A DNA stretch of 64,000 nucleotides from Chromatiales bacterium 21-64-14 (lineage in GTDB: Bacteria > Pseudomonadota > Gammaproteobacteria > 21-64-14), in NCBI GenBank assembly GCA_002255365.1, contig NCBI01000001.1, forward strand, positions 310,001-374,000, given 5' to 3'. The first letter of the stretch is position 1. Each line of letters starts with the position of its first letter. The position numbers were made by a program, and so were the translations under genes. The notes under the pieces are model-generated. The model saw only the letters and a program-made list of their open reading frames with translations, was not told the origin of the DNA and did not search any database. Positions 17,433-28,408 of the stretch are shown here, in pieces.

Positions 17433-20162
17433 TCACTCCAACCGGCCGTGGCAATGTTTGTACTTCTTGCCCGAGCCGCAGGGGCAGGATTCGTTGCGCC
17501 CGACCTTGCGGCCGTTGCGTACGAAAGGTTCCTGGGACGCGGGTTCGGCGGCCCCATCCCCCTCCGGCCCTGAATCGGCGCCCGCGGCGGTTAGCGCCGA
17601 GGCCTGGGCATGTTCGTATTGGACCTTGGGTGGAGCGCTGGCACGCCGGCGCGCTTCCATCGCCTCCACATCCTCCTCGGCGCGCACCTGAACGCGGGAC
17701 AATACGCTGATAGTCTCCCGCTTGATCTGCTCCAGCATCTCCGAGAACATCTCGAAGGCCTCCCGCTTGTATTCCTGGGTCGGGTCGACCTGGGCGTAGC
17801 CACGCAGGCCGATCCCCTGGCGCAGATAATCCATGGCCGCCAGGTGCTCCTTCCAGTGGGTATCCAGCACCTGGAGCAGCACCGCCTTCTCGAAGTGGCG
17901 CAACACCGGGGTACCGGCGGCTGTCTCCTTCTCAACGTAGATCCGCTCCAACTCGCCCAAAATACGGGCGCGCAGGGCGTCCTCGTCCAGGGCCTCGTCT
18001 GCCTCCAACCACGCCCGGACCGGGACCTGCAAACCCAACTCGCGGTCCAGTGCCTCTTCCACCCCCGGCAAGTCCCACTGTTCGTCCAGGCTCTGCGGCG
18101 GGATGTATTGATCGACGACCTGGGTAACCACGTCGCGGCGGACCGCCTCGATGGTATCGGAGACGTCGTCCTCGGACAGCAGCTCGTTGCGTTGGCCGTA
18201 GATCACCTTGCGCTGATCGTTGGCGACATCGTCATATTCCAGGAGGTGCTTGCGAATATCGAAATTATGGGCCTCCACCTTGCGCTGCGCGTTCTCGATC
18301 GCCTTGCTGACCCAGGGGTGCTCGATGGCCTCGCCCTCCTTCATGCCCAGTTTCTGCATGATCGCCGCGACCCGCTCGGAGGCGAAGATCCGCATCAGAT
18401 TGTCTTCCAACGACAGGTAGAACCGAGTGGAGCCCGGATCGCCCTGACGTCCGGAGCGGCCCCGCAACTGGTTATCGATACGCCGCGACTCGTGACGTTC
18501 GGTACCCACGATGTGCAATCCACCCAGTTCCACCACCTGGTCGTGACGCCGCTGCCAATCCTCGCGGATGCGCCGGGCAGCCGCCTCATCCAACTCTCCG
18601 GCCTCGGCGAGCTCCGCCTGCAGGCTGCCACCCAACACGATATCGGTGCCGCGGCCCGCCATGTTGGTGGCGATGGTCACTGCCTTGGGCCGGCCCGCCT
18701 GAGCCACGATCTGGGCCTCCCTCTCGTGGAACTTGGCATTCAACACTTCGTGCGGAACGCCGGCCTTCTTCAGCTCTTCATCGAGGAGCTCCGATGCCTC
18801 AATGGAGGCGGTACCCACCAGGACCGGTTGCCCTCTCTGGTGGCAGTCCCGCACATCCTCGACGATGGCCTCGAACTTTTCCCGGGCAGTGAGATAGACC
18901 AAATCCCCAAGGTCTTCCCGGACCATGGGCTTGTGGGTCGGGATCACCACCACCTCAAGCCCATAGATGGTCTGGAACTCATAGGCCTCGGTATCCGCGG
19001 TACCGGTCATCCCCGAGAGTTTGGTGTAGATACGGAAGTAATTCTGAAAAGTGATCGAGGCCAAAGTCTGGTTTTCGCTCTGGATCGGCACGCCTTCCTT
19101 GGCCTCCACAGCCTGGTGCAGGCCCTCCGACCAGCGCCTGCCTACCATGGTACGGCCGGTGAACTCGTCGACGATGATCACCTGCTTGTCCCGCACGATG
19201 TAGTCCACATCGCGGTGGTAGAGGGCATGGGCCCGCAGCGCGGCGTTCAGGGTGTGCATGAGCGCCAAGTTGGCGGCGTCGTAGAGGCTGTGACCCTCCT
19301 CAAGCAACCCGGCCTTGGCCAGCAGTTCCTCCACCCGCTGATGCCCGTCTTCTGTGAGGAACGCCTGTTTGTGCTTTTCGTCCAGACTGTAGTCGCCCGG
19401 TCCGTCCTCTTCCTTCTGGGCGGTGAGCTGTCCGACCAGCACGTTGACCCGCCGGTACAGATCCGAGTTGTCGTCGGAGGGCCCGGAGATGATCAGCGGC
19501 GTGCGGGCCTCGTCGATAAGGATCGAGTCCACCTCGTCGACAATCGCATAATAGAGTCCCCGCTGGACCTTGTCCTCGATCCGGAACGCCATGTTGTCCC
19601 GCAGGTAGTCGAAACCGAATTCGTTGTTGGTCCCATAGATGATGTCCGACTGGTACGCCGCCCGCTTGTCCTCGGGGGACATTTCCGCAACGACCACCCC
19701 CACCGTTAGTCCAAGGAACTCGTAGATCTGGCCCATCCAGGCCGCGTCGCGGCGCGCCAGGTAGTCGTTGACCGTGACGATATGAACGCCTTTGCCCGGG
19801 ATCGCATTCAGATAGGCGGCCAGGGTGGCCACCAGGGTCTTCCCCTCGCCGGTGCGCATCTCCGCGATCTTGCCCTCGTGGAGCACCATCCCGCCGATGA
19901 GCTGGACGTCGAAGTGACGCATGTTGAGGGTCCGTAGGGCGGCCTCCCGCACCACGGCAAACGCCTCGGGCAAAAGGGCGTCGAGGCCTTCGCCAGCGCC
20001 ATAGCGATCACGGAACTCCGCGGTCCGAGCGCGGAGTTCGTCATCCGACAAGGCCTGGGTTGAAGGCTCCAGGGCGTTGATTTTCTCCACTACCCGGCGG
20101 TTCTGCTTAACGAGGCGTTCGTTGCGGCTGCCGAAGATGCGCTTGACCAGATTGGTGACCAT
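17433..20162 (-). CDS. secA: Preprotein translocase ATPase SecA
   Basis: The 909-aa motor drives protein export through SecYEG. Walker [14 protein letters not shown] and the [20 protein letters not shown] region are intact. The C-terminal SEC-C zinc motif [14 protein letters not shown] binds SecB. The start at ATG 20162 ([17 protein letters not shown]) matches the family. No secM-like arrest gene lies upstream; an M23 peptidase gene does, as in pseudomonads. Confidence 0.97.
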   Translation of the reverse strand: MVTNLVKRIFGSRNERLVKQNRRVVEKINALEPSTQALSDDELRARTAEFRDRYGAGEGLDALLPEAFAVVREAALRTLNMRHFDVQLIGGMVLHEGKIAEMRTGEGKTLVATLAAYLNAIPGKGVHIVTVNDYLARRDAAWMGQIYEFLGLTVGVVVAEMSPEDKRAAYQSDIIYGTNNEFGFDYLRDNMAFRIEDKVQRGLYYAIVDEVDSILIDEARTPLIISGPSDDNSDLYRRVNVLVGQLTAQKEEDGPGDYSLDEKHKQAFLTEDGHQRVEELLAKAGLLEEGHSLYDAANLALMHTLNAALRAHALYHRDVDYIVRDKQVIIVDEFTGRTMVGRRWSEGLHQAVEAKEGVPIQSENQTLASITFQNYFRIYTKLSGMTGTADTEAYEFQTIYGLEVVVIPTHKPMVREDLGDLVYLTAREKFEAIVEDVRDCHQRGQPVLVGTASIEASELLDEELKKAGVPHEVLNAKFHEREAQIVAQAGRPKAVTIATNMAGRGTDIVLGGSLQAELAEAGELDEAAARRIREDWQRRHDQVVELGGLHIVGTERHESRRIDNQLRGRSGRQGDPGSTRFYLSLEDNLMRIFASERVAAIMQKLGMKEGEAIEHPWVSKAIENAQRKVEAHNFDIRKHLLEYDDVANDQRKVIYGQRNELLSEDDVSDTIEAVRRDVVTQVVDQYIPPQSLDEQWDLPGVEEALDRELGLQVPVRAWLEADEALDEDALRARILGELERIYVEKETAAGTPVLRHFEKAVLLQVLDTHWKEHLAAMDYLRQGIGLRGYAQVDPTQEYKREAFEMFSEMLEQIKRETISVLSRVQVRAEEDVEAMEARRRASAPPKVQYEHAQASALTAAGADSGPEGDGAAEPASQEPFVRNGRKVGRNESCPCGSGKKYKHCHGRLE

Positions 20163-20242
20163 GGGGGACCCGATTTCCGTCTGTCCGAAGGATATCCGTG
20201 CATGATAGCGCAAGTCGGCGCTCCGGCGCAGACCGGGAGGAG

Positions 20243-20269
20243 CCCTGCTGCACGGGACGGGCAGCAGGG
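20243..20269 (-). terminator. Hairpin downstream of the M23 peptidase gene
   Basis: The perfect 8-bp stem CCCTGCTG/CAGCAGGG encloses an 11-nt loop, 39 bp past the peptidase stop and 81 bp upstream of secA. There is no T-run, so termination is uncertain. It could instead shape the secA leader. Confidence 0.4.
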
Positions 20270-20307
20270 TGTGAGGTTGGCGGTCTGGGTGCGCAGGGCC
20301 GCGGCGC

Positions 20308-21231
20308 TCAGCGCCGACTCTGCACCATCTTGACGGGATTGATTGCCTTGCCGTAATAGCGCACTTCGAAATGCACATGGGGTCCGGTGGAGCGGCCGGT
20401 GGAGCCCATCTGCGCAATCTCCTGCCCCTGCGCCACCTTTTGACCGACGTGGACCAGCAACTTTTCGTTGTGGCCATATAGGGTGGCGTACCCGTTTCCG
20501 TGGTCGATCTCCACCAGGTTCCCGTAACCGTAGCGGGAACCCGCCCAGGTCACGATCCCGGCGGCGACCGCGTCCACCGGGGAGCCCTCCTTGCCCGCGA
20601 AATCCACCCCGGGGTGAAATTCGGGACGCCCGGTAAACGGGTCGGTACGGCGCCCGAAATAGGAGGAGATCCAGCCGTGCTGGATCGGCCACCCGGCGGG
20701 CAGAACCTCCTCCTGGAGCTTCCGGTGCATCAGCAGGTTCTCGAGGACCTGGAGCTGCTGATCCCGGTCGGAGAGCTGCGCGGAAAGCATCTGGAGGGAC
20801 GCCATAAAGTCCGGGACGGACACGGATTCCAGTTCCGCGGGATCCTTAGGCCCGCCTTCGGCTGGAGGCTGGCTGAAGTCGAACTCCCCCTTGTCCAGTT
20901 TGGCCATCTCCACCAGCCGTTCACCCAGCGCGTCGATGCGTATCATACCCGCCTGCATCTGGCCGAGACGGAGCGCCAAGGCGTCCATGTTGTCCCGCGC
21001 ATTCCGTTCGGCACGCTGGATCTGGCCCTGCTGGGACGCCACCGCTTGGGTCATCGCGCGGATCACGACCTGGGACTGGCCCAGGCCCAGCCGATACCCG
21101 CCGTAGCCAATGCCAGCGGCCATAACACCTAGGAAAAGCAGGAAAAAACCAATAAACTTGGGTTGGCCCAGATCGACTAAAGTCGGCCGGCTGGCCGTCT
21201 TACGGAAACACAGGACATTGATCATGCTCAT
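20308..21231 (-). CDS. M23 family metallopeptidase (LytM domain), cell-wall endopeptidase
   Basis: The 307-aa protein has a cytoplasmic stub, one transmembrane helix (about residues 29-50), a coiled-coil stretch (55-160) and a C-terminal M23 domain. Zinc ligands are visible in HPGVDFAG and [11 protein letters not shown] 21231 has a TGAGG RBS 9 nt upstream; the open frame continues upstream but overlaps dciA. These enzymes cut peptidoglycan cross-links or activate amidases. The lpxC/dciA/M23/secA arrangement is conserved in many gammaproteobacteria. Confidence 0.9.
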   Translation of the reverse strand: MSMINVLCFRKTASRPTLVDLGQPKFIGFFLLFLGVMAAGIGYGGYRLGLGQSQVVIRAMTQAVASQQGQIQRAERNARDNMDALALRLGQMQAGMIRIDALGERLVEMAKLDKGEFDFSQPPAEGGPKDPAELESVSVPDFMASLQMLSAQLSDRDQQLQVLENLLMHRKLQEEVLPAGWPIQHGWISSYFGRRTDPFTGRPEFHPGVDFAGKEGSPVDAVAAGIVTWAGSRYGYGNLVEIDHGNGYATLYGHNEKLLVHVGQKVAQGQEIAQMGSTGRSTGPHVHFEVRYYGKAINPVKMVQSRR

Positions 21232-21294
21232 ATTATCGGCCTCAGCGAACACTGGTTGAGCAGCTATCGCACGGACCGACAATTTGTTTTTATA

Positions 21295-21852
21295 ATGCAT
21301 GATCGGCGATTTTTTGATCTTAGCCCCCTCCCAAAGAAGAATACTGTGACCCAAGGCCGATTTCCAGTTTCGATGGGGGAATGGCTCGCCCGGGAAGGCG
21401 GCGACTTCGGGGATCTGTTGGCCGCAGCGCGACGCCTGCGGGCGCTGGAGCGGGTCGTTGCCCGCTGCCTGCCCGAGATTCCGGCCCATCATCTGCGCGC
21501 GGCCCGATACCAGGATGGGCGGTTGGTACTGGAGACGGACTCCCCGGTCTGGTCTGCCCGCCTGCGTTACCAGACTCCGTCCCTGCGGCGTTGCCTGGAG
21601 CGCGAGGGCCTGGACCTGCGGGAAATCTTGGTCCGGATTGCCCCGGAGCGGCGGCCCATGGGCACACTTACCGCTTCCCGCAGCGCGCGGATATCCCGGG
21701 AAAGCGCAGGATTCATCCGGCGCTACGCCGCCACGGTCCGGGATCCGGCGCTGCGGGCCGCTCTCGAACGGCTATCCGGCCGCCACCAGGATACTCCCGA
21801 CCCCGCCGCGCCCTGCGCCCCCGACGACGAAACCGGGGAAACCCCAGGCTGA
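21295..21852 (+). CDS. dciA: DUF721 protein, DciA helicase-loader family
   Basis: The product has about 185 aa. The core segment resembles the DUF721/DciA KH-like domain (GDLLAAARRLRALERVVARC and SPVWSARLRYQTPSLRR). DciA loads the replicative helicase DnaB in bacteria lacking DnaC. The start is uncertain: ATG 21295 is used, but ATG 21373 or a GTG near 21346 are possible, and none has a strong RBS. It diverges from the M23 gene across about 63 bp and converges on lpxC. Confidence 0.75.
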   Translation: MHDRRFFDLSPLPKKNTVTQGRFPVSMGEWLAREGGDFGDLLAAARRLRALERVVARCLPEIPAHHLRAARYQDGRLVLETDSPVWSARLRYQTPSLRRCLEREGLDLREILVRIAPERRPMGTLTASRSARISRESAGFIRRYAATVRDPALRAALERLSGRHQDTPDPAAPCAPDDETGETPG

Positions 21853-21870
21853 CCGGGTCCAGAAACGCGG

Positions 21871-21890
21871 AAGGCCGCGCAAGCGGCCTT
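21871..21890. terminator. Probable bidirectional terminator between dciA and lpxC
   Basis: AAGGCCGC-GCAA-GCGGCCTT is a perfect 8-bp stem with a GCAA tetraloop between two convergent genes. It ends in A/T pairs on both sides but lacks a long T-run. Confidence 0.55.
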
Positions 21891-21932
21891 CCTGATCCAA
21901 TCCCGTGCATGTGGATCGGCCTATAATGCGCT

Positions 21933-22844
21933 TCAGGCCACCTCTACCGGCTGGGTGAAGGAGATCGGCGCTCGTTCATCCCCCTCGAAGGTGACCACTT
22001 CCCAAGACGCCTGATCCGCCAACAACGCCCCCAGCAGGCGGTTGTTGAGGGCGTGGCCCGACTTGTGGGCGCTGAAGGACCCGATCAGGCTCGCACCCAA
22101 CAGGTACAGGTCTCCAATAGCGTCTAGAATCTTGTGTTTGACGAATTCGTCCTCGTAACGCAACCCGTCCTCGTTGAGGATCCGATAGTCATCCACCACC
22201 ACTGCATTATCCAGCCGCCCGCCCAAGGCGAGACGGCGCTCACGCAGCAGCTCGATGTCGCGCAGAAACCCAAAGGTCCGCGCCCTGCTCACCTCCTTGA
22301 CGAAAGAGGTGGTGGAAAAATCCATCACCGCCCGCTGGGTATGGTCCCTGAACACGGGATGGTCGAAATCGATGTCGAAGGATACCTTGAACCCGTCATA
22401 GGGTTCGAAACGGGCCCACTTGTCGCCGTCCTCCACTGCCACCGGCCGCTTGATCCGGATAAAACGTTTCGGCGCGGGCTGCTCCTCGATACCGGCGGAT
22501 TGAATGAGAAATACGAACGGACCAGCGCTGCCATCCATGATCGGGACCTCGGGTGCGCTTACGTCCACGTAGGCGTTGTCGATCCCGAGCCCTGCAAAGG
22601 CTGACAACAGATGTTCGACCGTGCAGATCCGCGCGGCCCCCTTCACCAGCGTGGTCGACAAGCGCGTCTCGCCGACGTTTTCGGGGCTGGCCTTTATCTG
22701 CACCGGTTCCGGCAGATCGGTGCGCTGAAACACGATGCCGGTATCCACCGCGGCCGGCCGCAGCGTCAGGTAGACCTTCTCACCGGTATGCAAACCGACG
22801 CCGGTGGCCCGGATCACATTCTTCAAGGTGCGTTGCTTGATCAT
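21933..22844 (-). CDS. lpxC: UDP-3-O-acyl-N-acetylglucosamine deacetylase LpxC
   Basis: The 303-aa zinc enzyme performs the committed step of lipid A synthesis. Zinc and catalytic motifs are [22 protein letters not shown] and [13 protein letters not shown], all intact, so the cell can make lipid A. This matters because the window also encodes a sphingolipid pathway. It lies 281 bp downstream of ftsZ with a hairpin in its leader. Confidence 0.97.
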   Translation of the reverse strand: MIKQRTLKNVIRATGVGLHTGEKVYLTLRPAAVDTGIVFQRTDLPEPVQIKASPENVGETRLSTTLVKGAARICTVEHLLSAFAGLGIDNAYVDVSAPEVPIMDGSAGPFVFLIQSAGIEEQPAPKRFIRIKRPVAVEDGDKWARFEPYDGFKVSFDIDFDHPVFRDHTQRAVMDFSTTSFVKEVSRARTFGFLRDIELLRERRLALGGRLDNAVVVDDYRILNEDGLRYEDEFVKHKILDAIGDLYLLGASLIGSFSAHKSGHALNNRLLGALLADQASWEVVTFEGDERAPISFTQPVEVA

Positions 22845-22868
22845 CGGTGTATTAGTTCCATCCGGTCA

Positions 22869-22885
22869 GCGGTTTGCAAAACCGC
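22869..22885. promoter_or_regulatory. Perfect inverted repeat in the lpxC leader
   Basis: GCGGTTTGCAAAACCGC has 7-bp arms around a 3-nt centre and lies 24 bp upstream of the lpxC ATG. It could be an operator or an RNA hairpin that affects translation. No known regulator is assigned. Confidence 0.4.
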
Positions 22886-23125
22886 GCGTAGGTTAACACA
22901 AGGGCATCTCCGGACGCGCCCGAAATCGGCGTAAATCTGCGTAAAGTCCGATCAAAGGCCCGCTCCCGACATCGGTTCGGTAAAATTGCGAACTCCGTCA
23001 CACTCAGTAACGCGGCAGTCCGGCGCCAGTTGACCCACATAGTCCGGCGGGCTTCCAACGCCGGGCGGGGAGCCACCCCACCCTGGGGAATGCAAAATTC
23101 ATGCCGGCACTCCACAGGGCATTTT

Positions 23126-24265
23126 TCAGTCCGCCTGACGGCGCAGGAACGCCGGGATGTCCAGATAGTCCAGGTCCGATTCGCTGGGCAGGCGATGATC
23201 GTGCACCGCCTGCTTGCGAATCACCGTCGGCCGCTCCAATTGATCGTAGTCGATCTCGCCGTTTTTGTTGCGTTGGACCAGCTTGACTGGTGGTTCCTCG
23301 TGCCGTTCCCGAGCACCCAGCCCGGTAGCCACCACAGTGACCCGCAACTCATCGCGCATTTCGGGATCGATCACCGTGCCAACCACGACAGTAGCGTTCT
23401 CCGATGCGAATTCCTTAACCGTATTGCCCACTTCCTCGAACTCCCCGATGGCCATATCAGGCCCGGCGGTAATATTGACCAGGATGCCGCGCGCCCCGGC
23501 CAAGTTGACGTCCTCCAGCAACGGGCTGGCAATAGCGGCCTCCGCGGCCTCCCGGGCACGATCAGTACCGGTTGCCACCCCGGAGCCCATCATGGCCATA
23601 CCCATCTCCGACATGACGGTGCGTACGTCTGCGAAATCGACGTTGATCAGCCCCGGCCGGGTAATCAGCTCCGCGATCCCCTGCACTGCGCCGCGCAAAA
23701 CGTCGTTGGCCGCCTTGAAGGCGTCCAGCAGACTGATGGCCTTACCCAGCACGCTGAGCAGTTTCTCGTTGGGAATGGTGATCAGAGAGTCCACGTACTG
23801 GGACAGATCCTTGATGCCCGCCACCGCGATCTGCATACGCTTGGCGCCCTCGAAGGGGAATGGTTTGGTCACCACCGCCACCGTGAGGATGCCGAGTTCC
23901 TTGGCCACCTGGGCCACCACCGGCGCGCCCCCAGTCCCCGTGCCACCGCCCATGCCCGCAGTGATGAACAACATGTCGGCGCCTTCGATCACCTCGATGA
24001 TCCGGTCGCGGTCCTCCATCGCCGCGTGGCGGCCTACGTCCGGGTTGGCTCCTGCACCCAGCCCCTTGGTAATAGTGCTGCCGAGCTGCAACACCGTGCG
24101 TGCCTGCGTATTCTTCAGCGCCTGTGCGTCCGTATTGGCACAGATAAAATCGACACCCTCGATGTTCTGGGCCAACATGTGCTGCACGGCGTTCCCGCCA
24201 CCGCCGCCGACACCGATGACCTTGATCACTGCGTTCTGGCTGTACGCATCCATTAGCTCAAACAT
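23126..24265 (-). CDS. ftsZ: Cell division GTPase FtsZ
   Basis: The 379-aa tubulin homologue forms the Z-ring. The GTP signature GGGTGTGG and the glycine-rich N-terminus GVGGGGGNAV are intact. The C-terminal conserved peptide (LDYLDIPAFLRRQAD) is the docking site for FtsA, ZipA and ZapD. A very strong RBS (AAGGAGGTAGG) precedes the ATG, consistent with the high FtsZ dosage needed. Confidence 0.98.
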   Translation of the reverse strand: MFELMDAYSQNAVIKVIGVGGGGGNAVQHMLAQNIEGVDFICANTDAQALKNTQARTVLQLGSTITKGLGAGANPDVGRHAAMEDRDRIIEVIEGADMLFITAGMGGGTGTGGAPVVAQVAKELGILTVAVVTKPFPFEGAKRMQIAVAGIKDLSQYVDSLITIPNEKLLSVLGKAISLLDAFKAANDVLRGAVQGIAELITRPGLINVDFADVRTVMSEMGMAMMGSGVATGTDRAREAAEAAIASPLLEDVNLAGARGILVNITAGPDMAIGEFEEVGNTVKEFASENATVVVGTVIDPEMRDELRVTVVATGLGARERHEEPPVKLVQRNKNGEIDYDQLERPTVIRKQAVHDHRLPSESDLDYLDIPAFLRRQAD

Positions 24266-24398
24266 ATCCTACCTCCTTCAGAATCACCGAAAACATCGCC
24301 CGACCGGGACGGCAAAACGCCCCGGGATCCGACCCATGACCACCCGTATTCGACATCCAGTATTTCCTCCATGCACCGTTCCGTGTGTCACTCCAAGC

Positions 24399-25634
24399 TC
24401 AGAAGTTTCCTTGAAACCAGCTCTTCATCCGATCCCATGCCCCGCGCAGCCCACGACCCACCGCCGACACCGGGGCGCGCGACCCGCGGTGCTGCTGCCC
24501 GAAGAGCAGCAACCCCACCCCAGTGGAATAGATCGGATTGCGCACCACGTCCGCCAGGCCCGCCACGTACTGCGGCGTCCCGAGGCGCACCGGCATATGG
24601 AAGATCTCCTCCGCGAGGTCGATCACTCCCTCCATCTTGGCGCTGCCCCCGGTCAGCACGAAACCGGCCGCGACCAGTTCCTCGAACCCGCTGCGACGCA
24701 ACTCCGCCTGAATCAGGGTAAACAGTTCCTCGTAGCGCGGCTCCACCACCTCCGCGAGCGTTTGGCGCGCCAACCGCCGCGCCGGCCGGTCACCGACGCT
24801 GGGCACCTCGATGGTCTCGTCCGGCCCGGTCAGCTGGGTCAGCGCGCAGGCGTACTTGATCTTGATGTCCTCGGCGTGTTGCGTCGGAGTGCGCAACGCC
24901 ACCGCGATGTCGTTGGTCACCTGGTCTCCGGCGATGGGGATCACCGCGGTGTGACGGATCGAACCCTCAGTGAACACCGCGATATCAGTAGTGCCGCCAC
25001 CGATGTCCACCAGGCATACCCCAAGTTCCTTCTCGTCGTCGGTAAGCACCGACTGGCTGGAGGCGAGCTGCTCGAGGATCACGTCGTCCACCTCCAAGCC
25101 GCAACGGCGCACGCACTTGATGATGTTCTGGGCCGCACTGACCGCGCCGGTCACCATGTGCACCTTGGCCTCGAGGCGTACCCCGGACATACCCACCGGA
25201 TCGCGTATCCCCTCCTGCCCGTCGATCACGAACTCCTGGGGCAGGATGTGCAGGATGCGCTGGTCGGCGGGGATCGCCACGGCGCGCGCCGCATCGATAA
25301 CGCGATCCACATCGCTGGAACTGACCTCCTTGTCGCGGATCGCCACAATACCGTGGGAGTTGAGGCTGCGGATGTGACTGCCCGCGATCCCCGCGTAGAC
25401 GGAGTGAATTTGGCATCCCGCCATGAGTTCCGCTTCTTCCACCGCCCGCTGGATGGAGTGGACCGTGGACTCGATGTTGACCACCACGCCCTTTTTGAGG
25501 CCGCGCGACGGATTGGAGCCGATTCCGATGATCTCGATACCCCCCTCAGGGGTTATTTCGCCGACGATCGCCACCACCTTCGACGTACCGATGTCGAGGC
25601 CGACGATCAGATTCTTTTCCGGCTTTTTTGCCAT
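24399..25634 (-). CDS. ftsA: Cell division actin-like protein FtsA
   Basis: The 411-aa protein anchors FtsZ to the membrane. The ATPase core shows GLDIGTSKV near the N-terminus, LVDIGGGTTDIAV and the GFVLTGGSAKMEG loop. The C-terminal amphipathic helix is present (AWDRMKSWFQGNF). ATG 25634 fits the family; the upstream open frame overlaps ftsQ. There is a 7-bp gap from ftsQ. Confidence 0.97.
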   Translation of the reverse strand: MAKKPEKNLIVGLDIGTSKVVAIVGEITPEGGIEIIGIGSNPSRGLKKGVVVNIESTVHSIQRAVEEAELMAGCQIHSVYAGIAGSHIRSLNSHGIVAIRDKEVSSSDVDRVIDAARAVAIPADQRILHILPQEFVIDGQEGIRDPVGMSGVRLEAKVHMVTGAVSAAQNIIKCVRRCGLEVDDVILEQLASSQSVLTDDEKELGVCLVDIGGGTTDIAVFTEGSIRHTAVIPIAGDQVTNDIAVALRTPTQHAEDIKIKYACALTQLTGPDETIEVPSVGDRPARRLARQTLAEVVEPRYEELFTLIQAELRRSGFEELVAAGFVLTGGSAKMEGVIDLAEEIFHMPVRLGTPQYVAGLADVVRNPIYSTGVGLLLFGQQHRGSRAPVSAVGRGLRGAWDRMKSWFQGNF

Positions 25635-25641
25635 ACTCGCG

Positions 25642-26472
25642 TCAGCTCCCCTGAGTCGTGGTAGCGGGGCGCCCGCCCGGGGCCTTCCACCGCACTGCAA
25701 ATCCGTTGGTATAGCGCAAGTCCACGACACTCACCTGCTGCGCCCGTTTGGCCAATGCGATCGGATAGGCGCGAACGAAACGCCCCAAGCGCCGCATCGT
25801 GTTCTTTCGGCCGAGCCGCAGGACGATCCCGTCCGCCAAGTCGATCTGCCAGGCGCGCCGCGCGTCCAGTGTCACCCCAGCCACCTGCAGTCCCACTGTG
25901 GCGAGCAGGTTCGTCATGCGGTGATAGTGGTCCAATACCACCTCTCCACTGTCGGGAGGACCATCCAGCCGGGCCAACCCTGGCAACGCGGTGGGGACCC
26001 CCGGGAAGAACACGACGCCCTGGGGGGTAATTACACCGTCGTCGCCCCAGCGGGCAAACGGGGTCTGCTCCACCACGTGAATCACCAAGGTCGCGGGCCA
26101 CACCCGCCACACCGTCGCCCTGCGTACCCACGGCACCGCATCCGCCGCGTTCTGGATCGCCTTCACGTTCACGGTGAAGAAGCTGCCCGACACTGCCCGC
26201 GCCAGCGCGGTCTTGAGGCGGTCGGGACTCAGATAATGAAAGGTGCCGGTGACCCGGACCTGACGCACCGGGAACACCAGCGGATTGCGCAACTGCTCCC
26301 AGCCCCAGGTCACCGCCGCCAGTACCAGTATCAGCACCAACGCCGCCGGCAGGGCCCGGAACACGCCACGCAACACACGGGTCGGCGCCGCGTCGCGGCG
26401 CCGACCGGAGACGCGTGGCGCCGGACGGCTGCGCGCCCCGCGCCTCAAGGGACCGGTGATTACACTCGCCAT
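25642..26472 (-). CDS. ftsQ: Divisome protein FtsQ
   Basis: The 276-aa bitopic protein has a basic cytoplasmic tail, one transmembrane helix (about 43-60), a POTRA domain (PVRQVRVTGTFHYLSPDRL) and the beta domain. It bridges FtsB/FtsL to the rest of the divisome. It overlaps the end of ddlB by 13 bp. Confidence 0.95.
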   Translation of the reverse strand: MASVITGPLRRGARSRPAPRVSGRRRDAAPTRVLRGVFRALPAALVLILVLAAVTWGWEQLRNPLVFPVRQVRVTGTFHYLSPDRLKTALARAVSGSFFTVNVKAIQNAADAVPWVRRATVWRVWPATLVIHVVEQTPFARWGDDGVITPQGVVFFPGVPTALPGLARLDGPPDSGEVVLDHYHRMTNLLATVGLQVAGVTLDARRAWQIDLADGIVLRLGRKNTMRRLGRFVRAYPIALAKRAQQVSVVDLRYTNGFAVRWKAPGGRPATTTQGS

Positions 26473-27470
26473 GTCGGCGTACCCCCGAGGGTGCCGGAGG
26501 AATCTGGAACCCCGGCCTGCCCAGCCGGCGCCAGCGTGGTCGCCAGGATATCCAGCACCAATTCATCGAACCCGATGCCGGCAGCGCGCGCCGCCATGGG
26601 CACCAGGCTGTGGTCAGTCATGCCCGGGACCGTGTTGACCTCGATGAACCTGGGCTCGGCGTCGATATCCACCAGAAAGTCGACCCGTCCCCAACCCGAC
26701 GCGCCGAGGGCACGAAACGCGGCGCGGGCCTGGGCCGCATAGGCCTGCTCCCGCTCCGCGGACAAGCCGCAGGGGCAGTGATAACGGGTGGTGTCGGCAT
26801 GGTACTTCGCCTCGTAGTCGTAGAACGCGCGCGGGGTCTCGAGCCGGATCAGGGGCAGCACCCGCTCACCGAGAATTGCCGCCGTGTATTCGGGGCCGGC
26901 GATCCAGCGCTCCGCCAGCGCGCAACGGTCGTAGCGCAACGCCTCCGCCAGCGCCGTTTCCAAGTCCTGGGCCCGTGTCACCTTGGTCATGCCCAGGCTG
27001 GAACCCTCCAGGGTCGGCTTGACCATGAGCGGCAGGCCCAAACGATCCACCACCGCTCCAAAGTCTGACGACTCCGGCCCGAGGACCTCGAATTCCGGTG
27101 TGGGAATCCCGGCGCCTATCCACACCTGCTTGCTGCGCAGCTTGTCCATGCTGAGGGCGGAGCCAAGCACGCCGCTGCCGGTGTAGGGCAAACCAAGGGC
27201 CTCCAGGGCACCCTGAACGACGCCGTCCTCCCCTCCGCGCCCATGCAGGGCGATGAACGCCCGGTCGTAGCCTGCATCCCGCAACCGCGCAACGGGCTCC
27301 TGCACTGGATCCACCCCGTGGGCGTCCACGCCCTGGCGCTGCAGAGCGGTCAGCACCGCCGCGCCGCTGAGCAGCGAGATATCCCGTTCCGCGGAACGCC
27401 CGCCCATCAGGACGGCGACCCGGCCGCAGTCACTAGCCACGCGGGAGCGATCCGGTGCGCGCGGGTTCAC
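26460..27470 (-). CDS. ddlB: D-alanine-D-alanine ligase
   Basis: The 336-aa ATP-grasp enzyme makes the D-Ala-D-Ala stem end. Motifs include VAVLMGGRSAERDISL, KPTLEGSSLGM and FIEVNTVPGMTDHSLVP. The start is taken as GTG 27470, whose GTGA overlaps the murB stop, and this gives a normal N-terminus. An in-frame ATG at 27407 would remove a conserved strand. Confidence 0.95.
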   Translation of the reverse strand: MNPRAPDRSRVASDCGRVAVLMGGRSAERDISLLSGAAVLTALQRQGVDAHGVDPVQEPVARLRDAGYDRAFIALHGRGGEDGVVQGALEALGLPYTGSGVLGSALSMDKLRSKQVWIGAGIPTPEFEVLGPESSDFGAVVDRLGLPLMVKPTLEGSSLGMTKVTRAQDLETALAEALRYDRCALAERWIAGPEYTAAILGERVLPLIRLETPRAFYDYEAKYHADTTRYHCPCGLSAEREQAYAAQARAAFRALGASGWGRVDFLVDIDAEPRFIEVNTVPGMTDHSLVPMAARAAGIGFDELVLDILATTLAPAGQAGVPDSSGTLGGTPTWRV

Positions 27471-28408
27471 TGCCGGACCTCCGCCGAGATCCGCGTGGGC
27501 GTACCGGCCGCGGCGGGCTCCCCAACGATTCGGACCTCCGTCTGCAGACGCACCGCGTGGAGACGTTCCACGGTCTCGATCACTTGCTGAATCAGCGCCT
27601 CGATATCCGCCGCGCTGGCGCCCCCGGTATTGAGAATGAAGTTGGCGTGCTTGGCCGATACCGCGGCACCGCCGATACGCGCGCCCTTGAGGCCGGACTG
27701 CTCGATCAAACGCGCAGCGTAATCCCCGGGCGGGTTGCGGAACACCGAACCACAACTCGGCTGGCCGGTGGGCTGGTTCATACCGCGTTGCGCCAGCAAT
27801 TCCTTGATGCGTTCACTCCCAGTGCGGGGATCCCCCGGCGCCAGCCGCAGGTGGCCGGCCACGAACCATTCTCCGGGTGGACCCTCCACACTGCGGTAGC
27901 CCACCCGGAAGTCCTGTGGACTACGCACCCGTAGCTCGCCGTGACGGTCCAGGGTCTCCACCGCCACCACCCGTTCCCAGGTCTCGCCCCCGAACGCCCC
28001 GGCGTTCATGGCCAGCGCACCCCCCAGGGTGCCGGGAATACCGGCCAGGTATTCCGCGCCCAACATCCCGTGACGGGCACAGAACCGCGCCACCTTCGCG
28101 CATGGCACCCCGGCGTCGGCGCGCACCACATTGTCTCCATCCCGCTCCAGGCGATTGAGCACCGTGGCCACCGCGATCACGGTTCCTGCGACGCCGCCGT
28201 CACGTACCAGCAGGTTGCTTCCCAATCCGAGCCACAACACCGGTTCCTGCGCCGGCAATTGTCGTAGGAAAGCCGCCAGATCGGCAATGTCCGCTGGCTG
28301 GTAAAAATAACGCGCCGGGCCACCCACCCTCCAGGATGTGTGGCGCGCCAGGGGTTCATTCCGGCGCAGCACACCGCGCAAGGCCGTCGGGGTTCCGATG
28401 GGTGTCAC
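27467..28408 (-). CDS. murB: UDP-N-acetylenolpyruvoylglucosamine reductase MurB
   Basis: The 313-aa FAD enzyme reduces UDP-GlcNAc-enolpyruvate to UDP-MurNAc. The FAD motif [13 protein letters not shown], the [20 protein letters not shown] segment and the catalytic CGSVFRNP are present. The start is GTG 28408, overlapping the murC stop as GTGA. Confidence 0.96.
   Translation of the reverse strand: MTPIGTPTALRGVLRRNEPLARHTSWRVGGPARYFYQPADIADLAAFLRQLPAQEPVLWLGLGSNLLVRDGGVAGTVIAVATVLNRLERDGDNVVRADAGVPCAKVARFCARHGMLGAEYLAGIPGTLGGALAMNAGAFGGETWERVVAVETLDRHGELRVRSPQDFRVGYRSVEGPPGEWFVAGHLRLAPGDPRTGSERIKELLAQRGMNQPTGQPSCGSVFRNPPGDYAARLIEQSGLKGARIGGAAVSAKHANFILNTGGASAADIEALIQQVIETVERLHAVRLQTEVRIVGEPAAAGTPTRISAEVRQ

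Noticed and set aside
20163..20307. secM-like regulatory gene before secA
   Set aside because: No arrest-motif peptide or signal sequence; only a GC hairpin lies there.
23030..25664. Two long plus-strand frames over ftsZ and ftsA
   Set aside because: They are shadows of the conserved minus-strand genes.
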